Below, in pieces: positions 30,601-41,139 of a stretch of 64,000 nucleotides of DNA; within the stretch, counting starts at the first letter, position 1, and every line of letters starts with the position of its first letter. Below the pieces are notes generated by a model. The model did not search any database. It saw only the letters and a program-made list of their open reading frames with translations, and was not told where the DNA came from. The translations under genes and the position numbers were made by a program. Source of the stretch: Lasiosphaeria ovina (Eukaryota > Ascomycota > Sordariomycetes > Sordariales > Lasiosphaeriaceae); the NCBI GenBank assembly GCA_033439765.1, contig JAULSN010000014.1:62001-126000 (forward strand), given 5' to 3'.

Positions 30601-31770
30601 TTTTCGGTTCTAGGAGCAGGGCTGCTTATCGGCTTTTCGGTTCTAGGAGCAGCTTCTAGGAGCAGGGCTGCTTATCACCATGACCTTATCAGCTTGATCA
30701 CCACCACCTTGATCACCACCACCTTCATCACCACACCTTCATGCCCACCACCTTCATCACCACACCTTCATCACCACCACCTTCAACCACCTTCATCACC
30801 ACCACCTTCACCTCTCTCGGCCTTCATTGCTGGGAGAGAACTCGAGCCACTGCACATGTGCGATAACTTCCTGCTTTCCTTCTGCCACACGGGCCTTCTC
30901 GGCTTCTAGAGAGGCCTGGCTCGCACATGTCGGCGCGCGTTGCTGCAAGGGAAGGTGGCGCCACTGCACCCACACCTGGCTCACTGCACATGTGCCGATA
31001 ACCTTTCCTCGGCTACTCAAGCTTTCTTTCTGCCGCGCCGCTTCGTCACCTTCATCAGCCATTGCACTGACATCTGCCGATAACCTTTCGTCGGCTCTCT
31101 TTCTTTCTTTCTGCCGCGCCGCTTCGTCACCTTCATCAGCCATTGCACTGACATCTGCCGATAACCTTTCGCCGGCTACTCTTTCTTTTTTTCTGGCGCG
31201 CGGCGTCTTCACATTCATCAGCCACTGCACTGCATCTGCCGATACTTGCTCGGCTACTCTTTCTTTCTTGCTGGGGCGCTGCCGATAACCTTTTTGCTGG
31301 GCTGCTCGTGACCTGGGCTGGTCGTGCTTTATATCTGGGGCGGCGGCCGTCTCGGGTTCTGGCTTCTGCAGCCGTCCTTCTTCACCCTTGTTCATCCTTG
31401 TTCATCAGACCTCTGCAGCCGTCCTTGTTCATCAGACCTCTGCAGCCGTCCTTGTTCATCAGACCTCTGCAGCCGTCCTTGTTCATCAGACCTCGCCGTG
31501 CAAACCGATACGGACAAACATCGCAACCAGGCTCGCAACACGGACAAACATCGCAACCTGGCTCGCCGCTCAATTCGTCTCTCGCGCTCGCCTACTCTCT
31601 CGCTCAACGCCGACACCCGCACGCATTGTAAGCCTGGCTCGCTGCTTATCTGGCCATTCTCGGCGGCGCGCCCTCGTGCTTTCTCTCGCCGACGCTGACT
31701 CTTTGGGCTTCTAGGAGCCGCGTTCCTGTTCCTGTTCGTGTTCCTGTTCCTGTTCCTGTTCCTTGGGCAC
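30600..31770. repeat. Mixed short tandem arrays, no gene
   Basis: GGTTCTAGGAGCAGGGCTGC x2 (30600-30670); ATCACCACCACCTTC-type repeats (30690-30815); two to four ~85 bp units with GATAACCTTTC…GCCGCGCCGCTTCGTCACC (31000-31270); a 27 bp unit TTGTTCATCAGACCTCTGCA x4 (31385-31495); GTTCCT hexamers (31720-31765). No ORF has plausible composition. Confidence 0.8.
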
Positions 31771-32230
31771 GTCTCTGCGCCGAAACCGACGCCGCCGCAC
31801 ATTGTAAGCCTCCTCGTTCTTGTCTGGCGATTCCCAGAGGCGCTTATCTGGCGGTTCCCTCTTCCTCAATTCCTTTCTCGCCCACTCATCCTTTCCTTCT
31901 GCAACGCTGACTCTCGGGGCTCCAGGAGCCGCGTTCCTTCTGCACATCTCGGCGCCCGTTGCTTGCGCTGCCCCGACACGGCCTCACATTGTAAGCCTGC
32001 CTCTCTGCTCGTTTGCTGCTCTTCTTGGCTCGCGCGTTCCTTGTTCACTTCTCGCCGGCACCGACACCGACACCGACACACGTCCAAAGCCTGCCTCGTC
32101 GAGCACCTGCTGACATTTCGGCCGCAGCGAGCCGACTGCTTCTTTTTTGCCTCGCTGCACCCCGCCACGACCTACCTCGCTGAGCCTCTCACGTCTCCCC
32201 GCCCCAAGCTCCGTCGACGCCCACTGCATC

Positions 32231-33280
32231 ATGTCTGCCGTACGCATCATGGAGTGGCTCAACACCACCACCGACTTGGCCACCGTTGACTTCGACGCCT
32301 TCGGGCTCTGGACGCCGCCGCCCGACCCCGCGCCCGAGGACTCGTCGGCCACCATAAGCGAGCCCGAGGGCTCTGACGACGCCATGAGCAAGACAATGTC
32401 GCTCGCGCCCGAGGGTTCTGAAGACACCATGAGCAAGACAATGTCGCTCGCGCCCGAGGGTTCTGAAGACACCATGAGCAAGACAATGTCGCTCGCGCCC
32501 GAGGGTTCTGAGCATGTCTGGAGCGCGGCGGCCACGGCCACGATCTCGAGTGAGGCCTCGGACGCTACAATGACTTTTCCCGAATTTGACGACGAGGGCT
32601 CTGACTCTGAGATCCTTGTTATACGATTTTACATTGACTCGTCCGACGACGACATGGCGCAGTCAGACGCAACCATGGAAGCACCAGTGGGTACGGCCGC
32701 AGCCAAGCGGCCGACACTAAAGCGCAGCCGTTCAGAGGAGAGCGCAGAGTCAGCCCGGCCGCCGGTAAAGCGCTGGCGTGCAACAATAGTGCGTGACGAT
32801 GACTCAGAGGCCAGTATGGCAGATTCTGAGGCAGACGGAGTCCCGGCCGAGGGCCGCAAAAAAATATCGAAAGCCGCAATGACGCAGGCCCAGAAGTCGC
32901 TGCACAAACGGCAGAAGCAGCTCCGGCGCCGACGCGCCACCATGGCGTCGCTGGTGAAAAAGCGGGTGAAGTTGGACAAGAAGTCCGCTAAACTCGACAA
33001 GGCTGTGGCGAAGATTGCCAAGAAAGCAGCGAACATGAGAAAGAAGGCAGCCAAGAAGAAGCAGGCCGAGCTTGACATGGAGCAGGCCAAGCTCAACAAG
33101 GCAGTTACCAAGATCGCGAAGAAGACGGCTAACATGGCTAAGAGAGCGGCTCAGGAGAAACAGGCCGAGCTAGAGATGCAAGAGGCCATTGAGCACTTCC
33201 AGGCCGTGCTGGACCGGGACGCGATGGAGATGGACGAGGAGCTGGCGGCCTTGTTCAACCAGATGAACATGAGTTCGTAG
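32231..33280 (+). CDS. Disordered protein: acidic N-terminus, Lys-rich coiled-coil C-terminus
   Basis: 349 residues from ATG 32231 (MSAVRIMEWLNTTT). The N-terminal third is acidic and carries an 18-residue unit, SEDTMSKTMSLAPEG-like, about three times (54 bp). The middle has Ser/Asp/Glu blocks and a bipartite basic stretch (KRPTLKRSRSEE, RPPVKRWR) like a nuclear localisation signal. Residues ~220-330 form a Lys/Ala/Gln-rich coiled coil with a duplicated KLDKAVAKIAKKAANMRKKA segment. No enzymatic motif. Likely a nuclear structural or chromatin-associated protein by composition only. Single exon with no internal stop; upstream frame is open to 32147 without an ATG. Confidence 0.65.
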   Translation: MSAVRIMEWLNTTTDLATVDFDAFGLWTPPPDPAPEDSSATISEPEGSDDAMSKTMSLAPEGSEDTMSKTMSLAPEGSEDTMSKTMSLAPEGSEHVWSAAATATISSEASDATMTFPEFDDEGSDSEILVIRFYIDSSDDDMAQSDATMEAPVGTAAAKRPTLKRSRSEESAESARPPVKRWRATIVRDDDSEASMADSEADGVPAEGRKKISKAAMTQAQKSLHKRQKQLRRRRATMASLVKKRVKLDKKSAKLDKAVAKIAKKAANMRKKAAKKKQAELDMEQAKLNKAVTKIAKKTANMAKRAAQEKQAELEMQEAIEHFQAVLDRDAMEMDEELAALFNQMNMSS

Positions 33281-33296
33281 GCGATGCTTTGTTACC

Positions 33297-34030
33297 CCCC
33301 CCCCCCCCATCATCAGTTGTTCGTTGCTGAGGCGCAGACGCGCGATGATTTGTTACCCCCTAATATCACCAGTCTCCATCCATCCGTCTTTGGGCGGACA
33401 GACAGACGACTGAGGCACAGAAACGCGATGATTTATTACCCTTCCTAAACACCAGTCTCCATCCATCCGTCTTTGGGCGGACAGACAGACGACTGAGGCA
33501 CAGAAACGCGATGATTTATTACCCTTCCTAAACACCAGTCTCCATCCATCCGTCTTTGGGCGGACAGACAGACGACTGAGGCGCGGAAACGCGATGATTT
33601 ATTACCCTTCCTAAACACCAGTCTCCATCCGTCCGTCTTATTAGGCAGACAGACAGACGACTGAGGCACAGAAACGCGATGATTTATTACCCTTCCTAAA
33701 CACCAGTCTCCATCCGTCCGTCTTATTAGGCGGGACAGACAGACGACTGAGGCACAGACTCGCCATGATTTGTTACCCCCTAATATCACCAGTCTCCATC
33801 CGTCCGTCTTATCAGGCAGACAGACAGACGACTGAGGCACAGACTCGCCATGATTTATTACCCCCTAACACCTAATATCACCAGTCTCCATCCGTCCGTC
33901 TTATTAGGCAGACAGACAGACGACTGAGGCACAGACTCGCGATGATTTATTACCCCCTAGCACCTAATATCACCAGTCTCCATCCACGTCTTTGGGCGGG
34001 TAGACGGACGGCTGAGGCACAGACACGCGA
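33297..34030. repeat. 83-93 bp tandem array, 8 copies
   Basis: CCAGTCTCCATCCATCCGTC recurs at about 33369, 33452, 33535, 33618, 33701, 33789, 33879 and 33972. Each unit contains GACAGACAGACGACTGAGGC and GATGATTTATTACCC. It follows the preceding gene's stop directly. Confidence 0.95.
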
Positions 34031-34079
34031 TAGTTTAGTTTTCCAGATAGATAGAGGGATAGAGTCTAGACAGATTGAC

Positions 34080-34450
34080 AATCGACTCGTTACCCCTCTC
34101 CAAGCAGGCGGAAGCCGAAGAGAAGCGCGCTGTCTGTGCGAGCGAGAGCCAGTGATGCGTGCATTCTTTTGACAGGCTGACAATTAAGTCGTGAGCAGAG
34201 CTGAAGCAGAAGCCGTGTCTGCGCGGGCGAGAGCGCCAGTGATGGGTGCATTCTTTTAACAGACAGACAATAAGTCACGAGCAGAGCTGAAGCAGAAGCA
34301 CAGGAGGGCGGTGGCTGCGCGGGCGAGAGCGCCAATGATGGGTGCCTTCTTTTGACAGACAGACAATTAAGACAGACAGACAGACAATTAATTTACGCGC
34401 CTCTCCGAGCCAGCCAGCCAGCCAGCCAGCCAGCAAGCAGCCAGCCAGCC
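34080..34450. repeat. ~85 bp array (3 copies) and CCAG tetranucleotides
   Basis: GACAGACAATTAAGTC…GAGCAGAGCTGAAGCAGAAG…GCGAGAGCGCCAGTGATGGG is repeated three times (34095-34370), followed by CAGA and CCAG tetranucleotide runs. No gene seen. Confidence 0.85.
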
Positions 34451-34670
34451 AGCAAGCAGTCCCTGATACGCCTACTACCGGGCGTCAAGTCACGCATCTG
34501 AGCAAAGGGAGCAGCCCGAGTACGACAAGGAAGTTCCAGAAGGCCGCCCGGGCCGTTGACAAGCTTCAAATGGACCTGGCTCTCAAGCAGACTCAAATTG
34601 AAGCCCTTGAGGCCAAGGGTGGGCTATGGTAGTAAATGATGCTGAGTGGCTTCGCTCCGAGTCGAATCTC

Positions 34671-34822
34671 TTCTCTACTCCCGACCGAGACGCTACGGCT
34701 GCACACCAGGCTCCGTCATGATGCGCTCGGCCCAAGCTCCCAACTCACCAAAGTACCGTTCGGCATCCTCACCCCGCCAGTCCCAGTCCCGCAGTGAATA
34801 CCAGAGGTGTCGGGCATTCTTC
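34671..34822. repeat. Duplicate of the 3' end of the APH-family gene
   Basis: ~150 bp (CTCTACTCCCGACCGAGACG … GTCGGGCATTCTT) is copied from 34893-35042, the last ~45 codons and stop of the adjacent kinase gene. The two copies are separated by one GC element (34821-34874) and a short linker. Confidence 0.9.
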
Positions 34823-34914
34823 CGAGCGCAGCGAGCAGCCCGCCGCTTTGTGTCTGGAGGGCCGCCGGAGGCAAAGCGAAGGAAAACAGAACCTCTCTAC
34901 TCCCGACCGAGACG

Positions 34915-36296
34915 CTACGCCTGCACACCAGGCTCCGCCATGATGCGCTCGGCCCAAGCTCCCAACTCACCAAAGTACCGTTCGGCATCTTCACCCCGCC
35001 AGTCCCAGTTCCGCAGTGAATACCAGAGGTGTCGGGCATTCTTGCCTTCCCTGATGGCCACCTCGTAGCTCGGCGCGTGAACAAAAAGTCTATTGAAGTA
35101 GCGGGTGGTGGTGCCAGGCCGGGCATCTCCGTCGGAGATCCGGTCGACAGGCCGGGCATCTCCGTCGGAGATCAGGTCGACAGCCACAGCCATCAGGGGG
35201 TCCGAGAGGAGCGCCGGCACGACGCAGCCTGTCTCCCAGTCGCGGAGCGACGTGACGCGCGGCGTCCCGTCGGCGTCGGTGGCAATGGACATGTTGCGGA
35301 TGCCAAAGTCGTCGTGATCAAGCACGAGGCGGTATAGGACGGCCTCGTCTCCGTAGGGCAGTATGTGCGGGATGAGGCGCAAAAGGCTCTGCTTGGCGGC
35401 GAGGGCAACGGGCCCGACGGTGTTGCCGTCGTCTACCCCCCCGATCGTGTCGCCGATGTTCCGGATGGTGGCCTCGATCTTGGAAGTGAACAGCGAGACG
35501 CAGAAGTCGCGGGTGGGCGCCACGGCTACGGGTAAGTAGAGCCGCTCCAGCAGCCAGGTGGAACAGAAATCGGGTGGCGGGTTGTAGTTGAAGAGGGCGG
35601 CGCGCATGCAGGCTGCCTCGATGAGGAGACAATCCTGAAGCGGGAGGGTTAGGATTGACTGGAGGCACTGGCTGTATGGACATGTTCTCGGGGGTGCGAA
35701 CTTGCCTTGTGGTCCGGGCTGAGCGTTTTCCAGGCGCTGTTCTCACCCTCGGGCCTCTCAAAGACGAACAGCCGCCTGCCCAGGATATCTTCCGGAACTT
35801 GGACGCTCATAGAGGCCAACTGCACCGGCAGGCGGTAGTAGAGCAGCAGCGAAGCGACGACGTTGGGTACGAAGCGCAGAAGCTGGTACGCCTCGGCCTC
35901 GAACTTGGCTTCGGATACCTGCACACAGTCGAAATGGGGCTTATTAACGTCGCTGCGAGAAAAGCGCGCCACTAGAAGGGACCCGTCGGACAGCTTGAGA
36001 TGGAAGTCCTGTTATATTTTTCATGTTCTGCGTCAGCTTTCTGAAACCGTCGCTAGGTGCCTGGTGGAGAGAGGGAGAAGCACAAAAACATAAAAGGAAA
36101 AAAAAAGGAGGAGGATTAATCTCACATAATTGTCGGACCCCTGAGAGACGAACTGCACATCCGAGATTCTCACACCGAGTTTCTCCTCCATCTCTCTGAT
36201 GAGCAGCGTGACATCGAAGTACCGGGCGAAGGGACTGTGGCCGCTGGCGACGAGGGCAAGCAGGTCCCTGCCGGAAAAATCCGTGTCGTCTGGCAT
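34915..36296 (-). CDS. APH/choline-kinase-like phosphotransferase, three exons
   Basis: Exons on the minus strand: 36296-36126, 36008-35706, 35634-34915; 397 residues, all junctions phase 0. Intron 1 is 117 nt (GTGAGA…AACAG). Intron 2 is 71 nt with a GC donor (AAG|GCAAGT), a TCCTAAC branch and TTCAG. Fungal members of this APH clan share DFHLKLSDGSLLVARFSRSD, ERPEGENSAWKTLSPDHK, the Brenner-type catalytic loop LDHDDFGIRNMSI (Asp base, Asn metal ligand) and RDWETGCVVPALLSDP (metal-binding Asp). These are kinase-fold enzymes that phosphorylate small molecules; the substrate is unknown. The C-terminal part has a 27 bp in-frame duplication (ISDGDARP x2). It looks intact. Confidence 0.8.
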
Positions 36297-36429
36297 CTTG
36301 GGCTAGTCGTCGGCGTAGTAGTCCTCCTCGCCGTCGGCTATGCTGGAAAAAGCATACCTTAAATGTGGGCAAAAGCATACCTTAAATGTGGGCAAACAGA
36401 TGGGGGGCACGCAGGAGCATCGGAGGGGG

Positions 36430-37130
36430 GCTGTTTTGTTGGCGAAGAAATGCAGCCAGCCAGCCAGCAAGCAGCCAGCCAGCCAGCAACCAGCCAGCCA
36501 GCCAGCAAGCAGCCGGCCAGGTTGCTTAGGTTTACGCCAAGGTTAGTGCGGTCCACGCCAGTCAGCCAGCAGCCAGCCAGGTTGCTTAGGTTTATGCCAA
36601 GGTTAGTGCGGTCCACGCCAGTCAGCCAGCAGCCAGCCAGGTTGCTTAGGTTTACGCCAAGGTTAGTGCGGTCCACGCCAGTCAGCCAGCAGCCAGCCAG
36701 GTTGCTTAGGTTTACGCCAAGGTTAGTGCGGTCCACGCCAGTCAGGCAGCAGCCAGCAGCCAGCCAGGTTGCTTAGGTTTACGCCAAGGTTAGTGCGGTC
36801 CACGCCAGTCAGGCAGCAGCCAGCAGCCAGCCAGGTTGCTTAGGTTTACGCCAAGGTTAGTGCGGTCCACGCCAGTCAGCCAGCAGCCAGCAGCCAGCCA
36901 GGTTGCTTAGGTTTACGCCAAGGTTAGTGCGGTCCACGCCAGTCAGCCAGCAGCCAGCCAGCCAGCAAGCAGCCGGCCAGGTTGGTTAGGTTTACGCCAA
37001 GGTTAGTGCGGTCCACGCCAAGGTTAGTGCGGTCCAAGCCAGCCAGCCAGCAAGCAAGCAGCCAGCCAGGTGGGGTTAGGGTTACGCCAAGGTTGGTTCG
37101 GTCGCTGGGTGAGTTTGGGGCTTTCCCCCG
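36430..37130. repeat. 60-67 bp tandem array, ~9 copies
   Basis: GGTTGCTTAGGTTTACGCCA … GGTTAGTGCGGTCCACGCCA with CCAG runs between units (36430-37080). The last unit is diverged and contains GGGGTTAGGGTTACG. Confidence 0.95.
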
Positions 37131-37133
37131 CCC

Positions 37134-37352
37134 GCCGAGTCGTGTCGTCAATCGCCGAGTCGTGTCGTCAATCGCCGAGTCGTGTCGTCAATCGCCAAGT
37201 CGTGTCGTCAATCGCCGAGTCGTGTCGTCAATCACCGAGTCGTGTCGTCAATCGCCGAGTCGTGTCGTCAATCGCCAAGTCGTGTCGTCAATCACCGAGT
37301 CGTGTCGTCAATCGCCGAGTCGTGTCGTCAATCGCCGAGTCGTGTCGTCAAT
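37134..37352. repeat. 20 bp minisatellite CGTGTCGTCAATCGCCGAGT, ~11 copies
   Basis: Eleven near-exact head-to-tail copies with C/G and G/A variants (CACCGAGT, CGCCAAGT). Period is exactly 20. Confidence 0.98.
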
Positions 37353-37399
37353 CGCCGTCACCATCAAACACCAAACCTAGATTCCATCCAGCCCAGCCA

Positions 37400-38330
37400 A
37401 AGCCGAGCCGGAGAAGCGACAGGCGACAAGACACGCGAGCGCATTTGCGCGTGGAAGAGACGCTCGGCCGCTTGCTCTCTCGAACCACGAACACCCACAG
37501 GCAAAGACCGCTGCGGGGCAGGCAAATACCGCAGCGCAGAAACACCCCGCCTCCAGGCAAGCAAACCACCCGCACAGAACACCCCGCCACAGGCAAAGCA
37601 AATACACCCGCACAGAACACTCGGCCACTAACCAAGCAAATACACCCTCACAGAAACACTCAGCCCGCGAGCAAGCAAGCACCACGACAAGACACGCGCG
37701 CAGAAACACTCTGCAAGCGAGCAAGCAAGCACAGGCAAGCAAGCACAGGCAAGCAAATACACCCGCACAGAACACTCGGCCACTAACCAAGCAAATACAC
37801 CCTCACAGAAACACTCAGCCCGCGAGCAAGCAAGCACCACGACAAGACACGCGCGCAGAAACACTCTGCAAGCGAGCAAGCAAGCACCACGACAAGACAC
37901 GCGCGCAGAAACACTCTGCCAGCGAGCAAGCAAGCACACGACAAGACCCCTGCACAGAAACACGCGCCACCGAGCAAGCAAGCACACGACAAGACCCCCG
38001 GACAGAAACACCCCGCCAACGAGCAAGCAAGCACCACGACAAGACCCCCGCACAGAAACACCACGACAAGACACCCGCGCAGAGACACTCTGCCACCGAG
38101 CAAGCAAGCACACGAAAAGACACCCGCACAGAACACTCTGCCACCAAGCAAGCAAGCACACCACAAGACACCCGCACAGAACACTCTGCCACCAAGCAAG
38201 CAAGCACCACAAGACACCCGCACAGAAACACCCACCACAAGCAAGCACACAACAAGACACCCGCACAGAAACACCCACCACAAGCAAGCACACAACAAGA
38301 CACCCGAAACACCCACCACAAGCCAAGACA
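37400..38330. repeat. ~45-50 bp array (CAAGCAAGCACCACGACAAG type)
   Basis: Units contain GCAAGCAAGCACCACGACAA and ACACCCGCACAGAAACACTC and extend from about 37550 to the start of the small membrane-protein gene at 38334. They resume at 38590-38880. A ~120 bp block (ACCCGCACAGAACACTCGGC…) is duplicated at 37605 and 37760. Confidence 0.9.
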
Positions 38331-38333
38331 GGA

Positions 38334-38561
38334 ATGGATAATCGAACCAGAGACGAGCTACTGCGGAACGAGGAGAACCAGCGCGCGCGCGAGAGAAGCC
38401 AGCGCGTGCGCGAGGCCACCCTGCGCGCGCGCATGAGCCAGCGCACGCGCTTGATCCCGGACCCGGACGACGTAGAGGAGGAGCGCGAGCCCATCGTCAA
38501 ACTCATCTTCATCGTCCTCATCATCGTCTTCTACTACCTGTTCCGACCGAGAAACGTCTAG
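38334..38561 (+). CDS. Small tail-anchored membrane protein (75 aa)
   Basis: MDNRTRDELLRNEENQRARE starts a strongly charged Arg/Glu helix, followed by DPDDVEEERE and one C-terminal hydrophobic segment, IVKLIFIVLIIVFYYLF, ending RPRNV. The layout is that of a tail-anchored protein with a cytosolic coiled-coil head. It is a single exon set between two blocks of the same minisatellite. I do not recognise a family. It resembles the next three small genes in plan: charged head, one or more C-terminal hydrophobic helices, Arg-Pro after the helix. Confidence 0.6.
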   Translation: MDNRTRDELLRNEENQRARERSQRVREATLRARMSQRTRLIPDPDDVEEEREPIVKLIFIVLIIVFYYLFRPRNV

Positions 38562-38914
38562 ACGCACCACGGAGCCAGGCAGCCAGGCGGGGCCGGGCAG
38601 GACAAGACACACCCGCACAGAACACTCTGCCACCAAGCAAGCAAGCACACCACAAGACACCCGCACAGAACACTCTGCCACCAAGCAAGCAAGCACCACA
38701 AGACACGCGCACAGAACACTCTGCCACCAAGCAAGCAAGCACCACAAGACACGCGCACAGAACACTCTGCCACCAAGCAAGCAAGCACCACAAGACACGC
38801 GCACAGAAACACCCACCACAAGCAAGCACACAACAAGACACCCGAAACACCCACCACAAGCCAGGCAGCCAGGCGGGGCCGCGCAGGACAAGACAAGAAC
38901 AATACAGGACGGGA

Positions 38915-39064
38915 ATGGGCCGCCGCCGCAGGGGCAGAGACGGCAAGACGCAGGCTGCGGCGGGCGAGCGCGAGCCCGGCCGCCAGCACCCCTTCGTCGG
39001 CATCGCCCTCCTCGTCGTCATACTCGTCATCCACTGTGTCCGGCCGCGCTCGACGGCAGACTAG
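38915..39064 (+). CDS. Tiny putative membrane protein (49 aa)
   Basis: ATG 38915: a basic head (MGRRRRGRDGKTQ), then HPFVGIALLVVILVIHCV as a single hydrophobic helix, then RPRSTAD and stop at 39064. The preceding leader (ACAGGACGGGAATG) is very like that of the 75-residue gene at 38334 (GACAGGAATG), suggesting related 5' ends. Too short to name a family; the shared plan and leader are the support. Confidence 0.45.
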   Translation: MGRRRRGRDGKTQAAAGEREPGRQHPFVGIALLVVILVIHCVRPRSTAD

Positions 39065-39099
39065 CCAATTTGGAGTGCCGGTTGTCTTTCGCGTCCGCC

Positions 39100-39580
39100 T
39101 TGCGACTCGCAGAGCAGAGACTTTCTCCTTGTCTTTCCCGTCTCTCTTCGACTCTCGTTGTCTTTCCGTTCTCTCTTCGACTCTCGTTGTCTCTCTTCGA
39201 CTCGCAGAGCAGAGACTTTCTCGTTGTCTTTCCCGTCTCTCTTCGACTCTCGTTGTCTCTCTTCGACTCGCAGAGCAGAGACTTTCTCGTTGTCTTTCCC
39301 GTCTCTCTTCGACTCTCGTTGTCTCTCTTCGACTCGCAGAAGCAGAGACTTTCTCGTCCGCCTTGCGACTCGCAGAGCAGAGACTTTCTCGTTGTCTTTC
39401 CCGTCTCTCTTCGACTCTCGTTGTCTCTCTTCGACTCGCAGAAGCAGAGACTTTCTCGTCCGCCTTTCGACTCGGCAGAAGCAGAGACTTTGTCCTTGTC
39501 TTTCCCGTCTCTCTTCGACTCGCAGAAGCAGAGACTTTGTCCTTCTCTTTCTCTTCTCGTTCTCGTTCTCCTGCTCGCCC
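39100..39580. repeat. ~65 bp array (GACTTTCTCGTTGTCTTTCC type)
   Basis: About seven units of AGAGACTTTCTCGTTGTCTT…CTCTTCGACTCTCGTTG with CGCAGAGC or CGCAGAAGC linkers. All three frames are open because of low stop density; not a gene. Confidence 0.9.
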
Positions 39581-39584
39581 TCCT

Positions 39585-39740
39585 TCCGAGCGCAGCGAGC
39601 AGCCCGCCGCTTTGTGTCTGGAGGGCCGCCGGAGGCAACGCGAAGGAAAACAGAACCAAACCGCCAGACAAGCCCTTTTTTGATCGTCTCTCCTGCCCTC
39701 CTTTGCCTCGGGCCTCCGGGGGGCTGCTCGCTGCGCTCGA
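39585..39740. repeat. Two GC elements in inverted orientation
   Basis: Plus-oriented copy 39585-39638 (variant with TTTGTGTCT in place of CAGGCGCCC) and a deleted minus-oriented copy 39703-39740, 65 bp apart. The layout is like that at 13385-13587. Confidence 0.75.
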
Positions 39741-40159
39741 GGAGCCTGGCACGGGCCACAACCAACGCGCTCATGTACCTGGAAGCCAAGAACTCGGTGC
39801 CGGACCCAACATGGTCATCCCATCATGGCCATCCCACCATCCCCCCGTGTACGACCCAGCAGGCAAGCAAGCAAGCAAACAGCCACGCAAGCAAGCAAGC
39901 AAACAGCCACGCAGGCAAGCAAGCAACCACGCAACCGCGCAACCCCGCAACCAAGCAAGCCAGCAAGCAACCTCTCGGCTCCGATTCCGATTCCGATGCT
40001 CCTTCTTATACCTCTTCCTTTCCCTGCGTCTTCGTCTTCCTCTTTTCTCAAACAGCTCGAACCACAACCCACGGCACATCGCACTTTGCAGAACGTCCCA
40101 CACCACACCGCAGACGGCGGAACGGAACAGCAGACCAGCGCAGAACAGATCGCCCCGAC

Positions 40160-40411
40160 ATGGACGATCTGCCTCGCGAACACCGAATAAGTAAGTCCCA
40201 GCCCCGCCACCACCGCCACCACCACCACCCTCTTAACCATTTCCGTTGACCGCAACCAACACTAACCACGGCCCCAGGCAGGTGTCACTCCCTCTTCTTG
40301 GTCTTCTACGTCTCCTACTACGTGTTCTTCTTCGTCTACGTTGCCGTCCTCTTCCTCCTGCCCCGGCCGAACCCGTTCCTCAGCACCTACGGTGGAGCGC
40401 CACTCGACTAA
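40160..40411 (+). CDS. Small membrane protein, two exons (54 aa)
   Basis: Exon 1 40160-40190 (MDDLPREHRI), intron 40191-40277 (GTAAGT…CACTAACC…CCCCAG), exon 2 40278-40411. The second exon encodes SRCHSLFLVFYVSYYVFFFV followed by YVAVLFLLPRPNP: one or two hydrophobic helices. The stop TAA at 40409 is followed in the same frame by another hydrophobic stretch (GLVFYLVYFVFLVVL) leading to the next gene, so gene boundaries are uncertain. No family recognised. Confidence 0.5.
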
Positions 40412-40561
40412 CCAGTTATCGCGGTCCAAGGGCTCGTCTTCTACCTTGTCTACTTTGTCTTCCTCGTCGTGCTCGACCGGTCGGACCGCATCACGACGCA
40501 CATTGCAGAGCGGCAGGAGAACACGCAGGGCAGACAGCATATCAGGACAGACTGCCTCGAG

Positions 40562-41119
40562 ATGGACAACCAGCCGGTGGACAACCAGCCCGTGGACAAC
40601 CAGCCTGCCTTGGGCGGCCGCCGCGAGTTCCGCATAAGTAAGTCACAGCCGCCTCGTCGTCATGATGCGTTTCGTCGTTGGGACCGCGAACTAACTGGCT
40701 GACCACGACTCCCAGCCGTCTCTCACTTCGACTTTTACTTTTTCTTCCTTTGTTACTTTGTCTACCTCGTCCGCGAATTCCACAGCTGTAAGCACCCAGC
40801 CGTCACACCGTCACGTGACCACACCCTCCTGGTGCATTTTTTCCTTGGTTGGGACTGCGGACTGACAAGACTCCAAGGCCCCGCCCGGTTCGTCTGCCAC
40901 GTGCTCTACTTCGCCTGCCTCGTCGCCTACCTCCGGTGGCAGCGCAGCATCATGTCCTTCATCGCCGGACGCGTCACCCCACGTCGCGGATACGGAGCGG
41001 AGCCGGCGGGACGGCGGGCGGACGGCGCGCCTGCAGAGGATGTCGGATGGCCCCAATACGAGAAGGATGGCCATGTTCTGCCCGCGTGGGCGGCCGTGGA
41101 TGGCGATGCTACCAGTTGA
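40562..41119 (+). CDS. Membrane protein, three exons (129 aa)
   Basis: Exon 1 40562-40637 (MDNQPVDNQPVDNQPALGGR, a 5-residue repeat, then REFRI), intron 40638-40715, exon 2 40716-40787 (VSHFDFYFFFLCYFVYLVRE), intron 40788-40877, exon 3 40878-41119 (RFVCHVLYFACLVAYLRWQR … hydrophilic tail). There are two hydrophobic helices. The first intron starts at CGCATAA|GTAAGT, essentially the same exon end and donor as in the gene at 40160 (CGAATAA|GTAAGT), which argues for a common origin. Splice sites are good, but expression is unproven. Confidence 0.5.
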
Positions 41120-41139
41120 TAGCCATTGTTATCGTCACC

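Noticed and set aside
36430..38330. Regularly spaced 20-67 bp repeats considered as a CRISPR array
   Set aside because: Units are head-to-tail with no unique spacers, and the sequence is clearly eukaryotic.
37130..39060. Several long frames on both strands across the CAAGCAAGC and CGTGTCGTCAATCGC arrays
   Set aside because: Low-complexity translations (Cys/Leu/Val-rich or Gln/Thr-rich) in all frames; explained by the tandem repeats.
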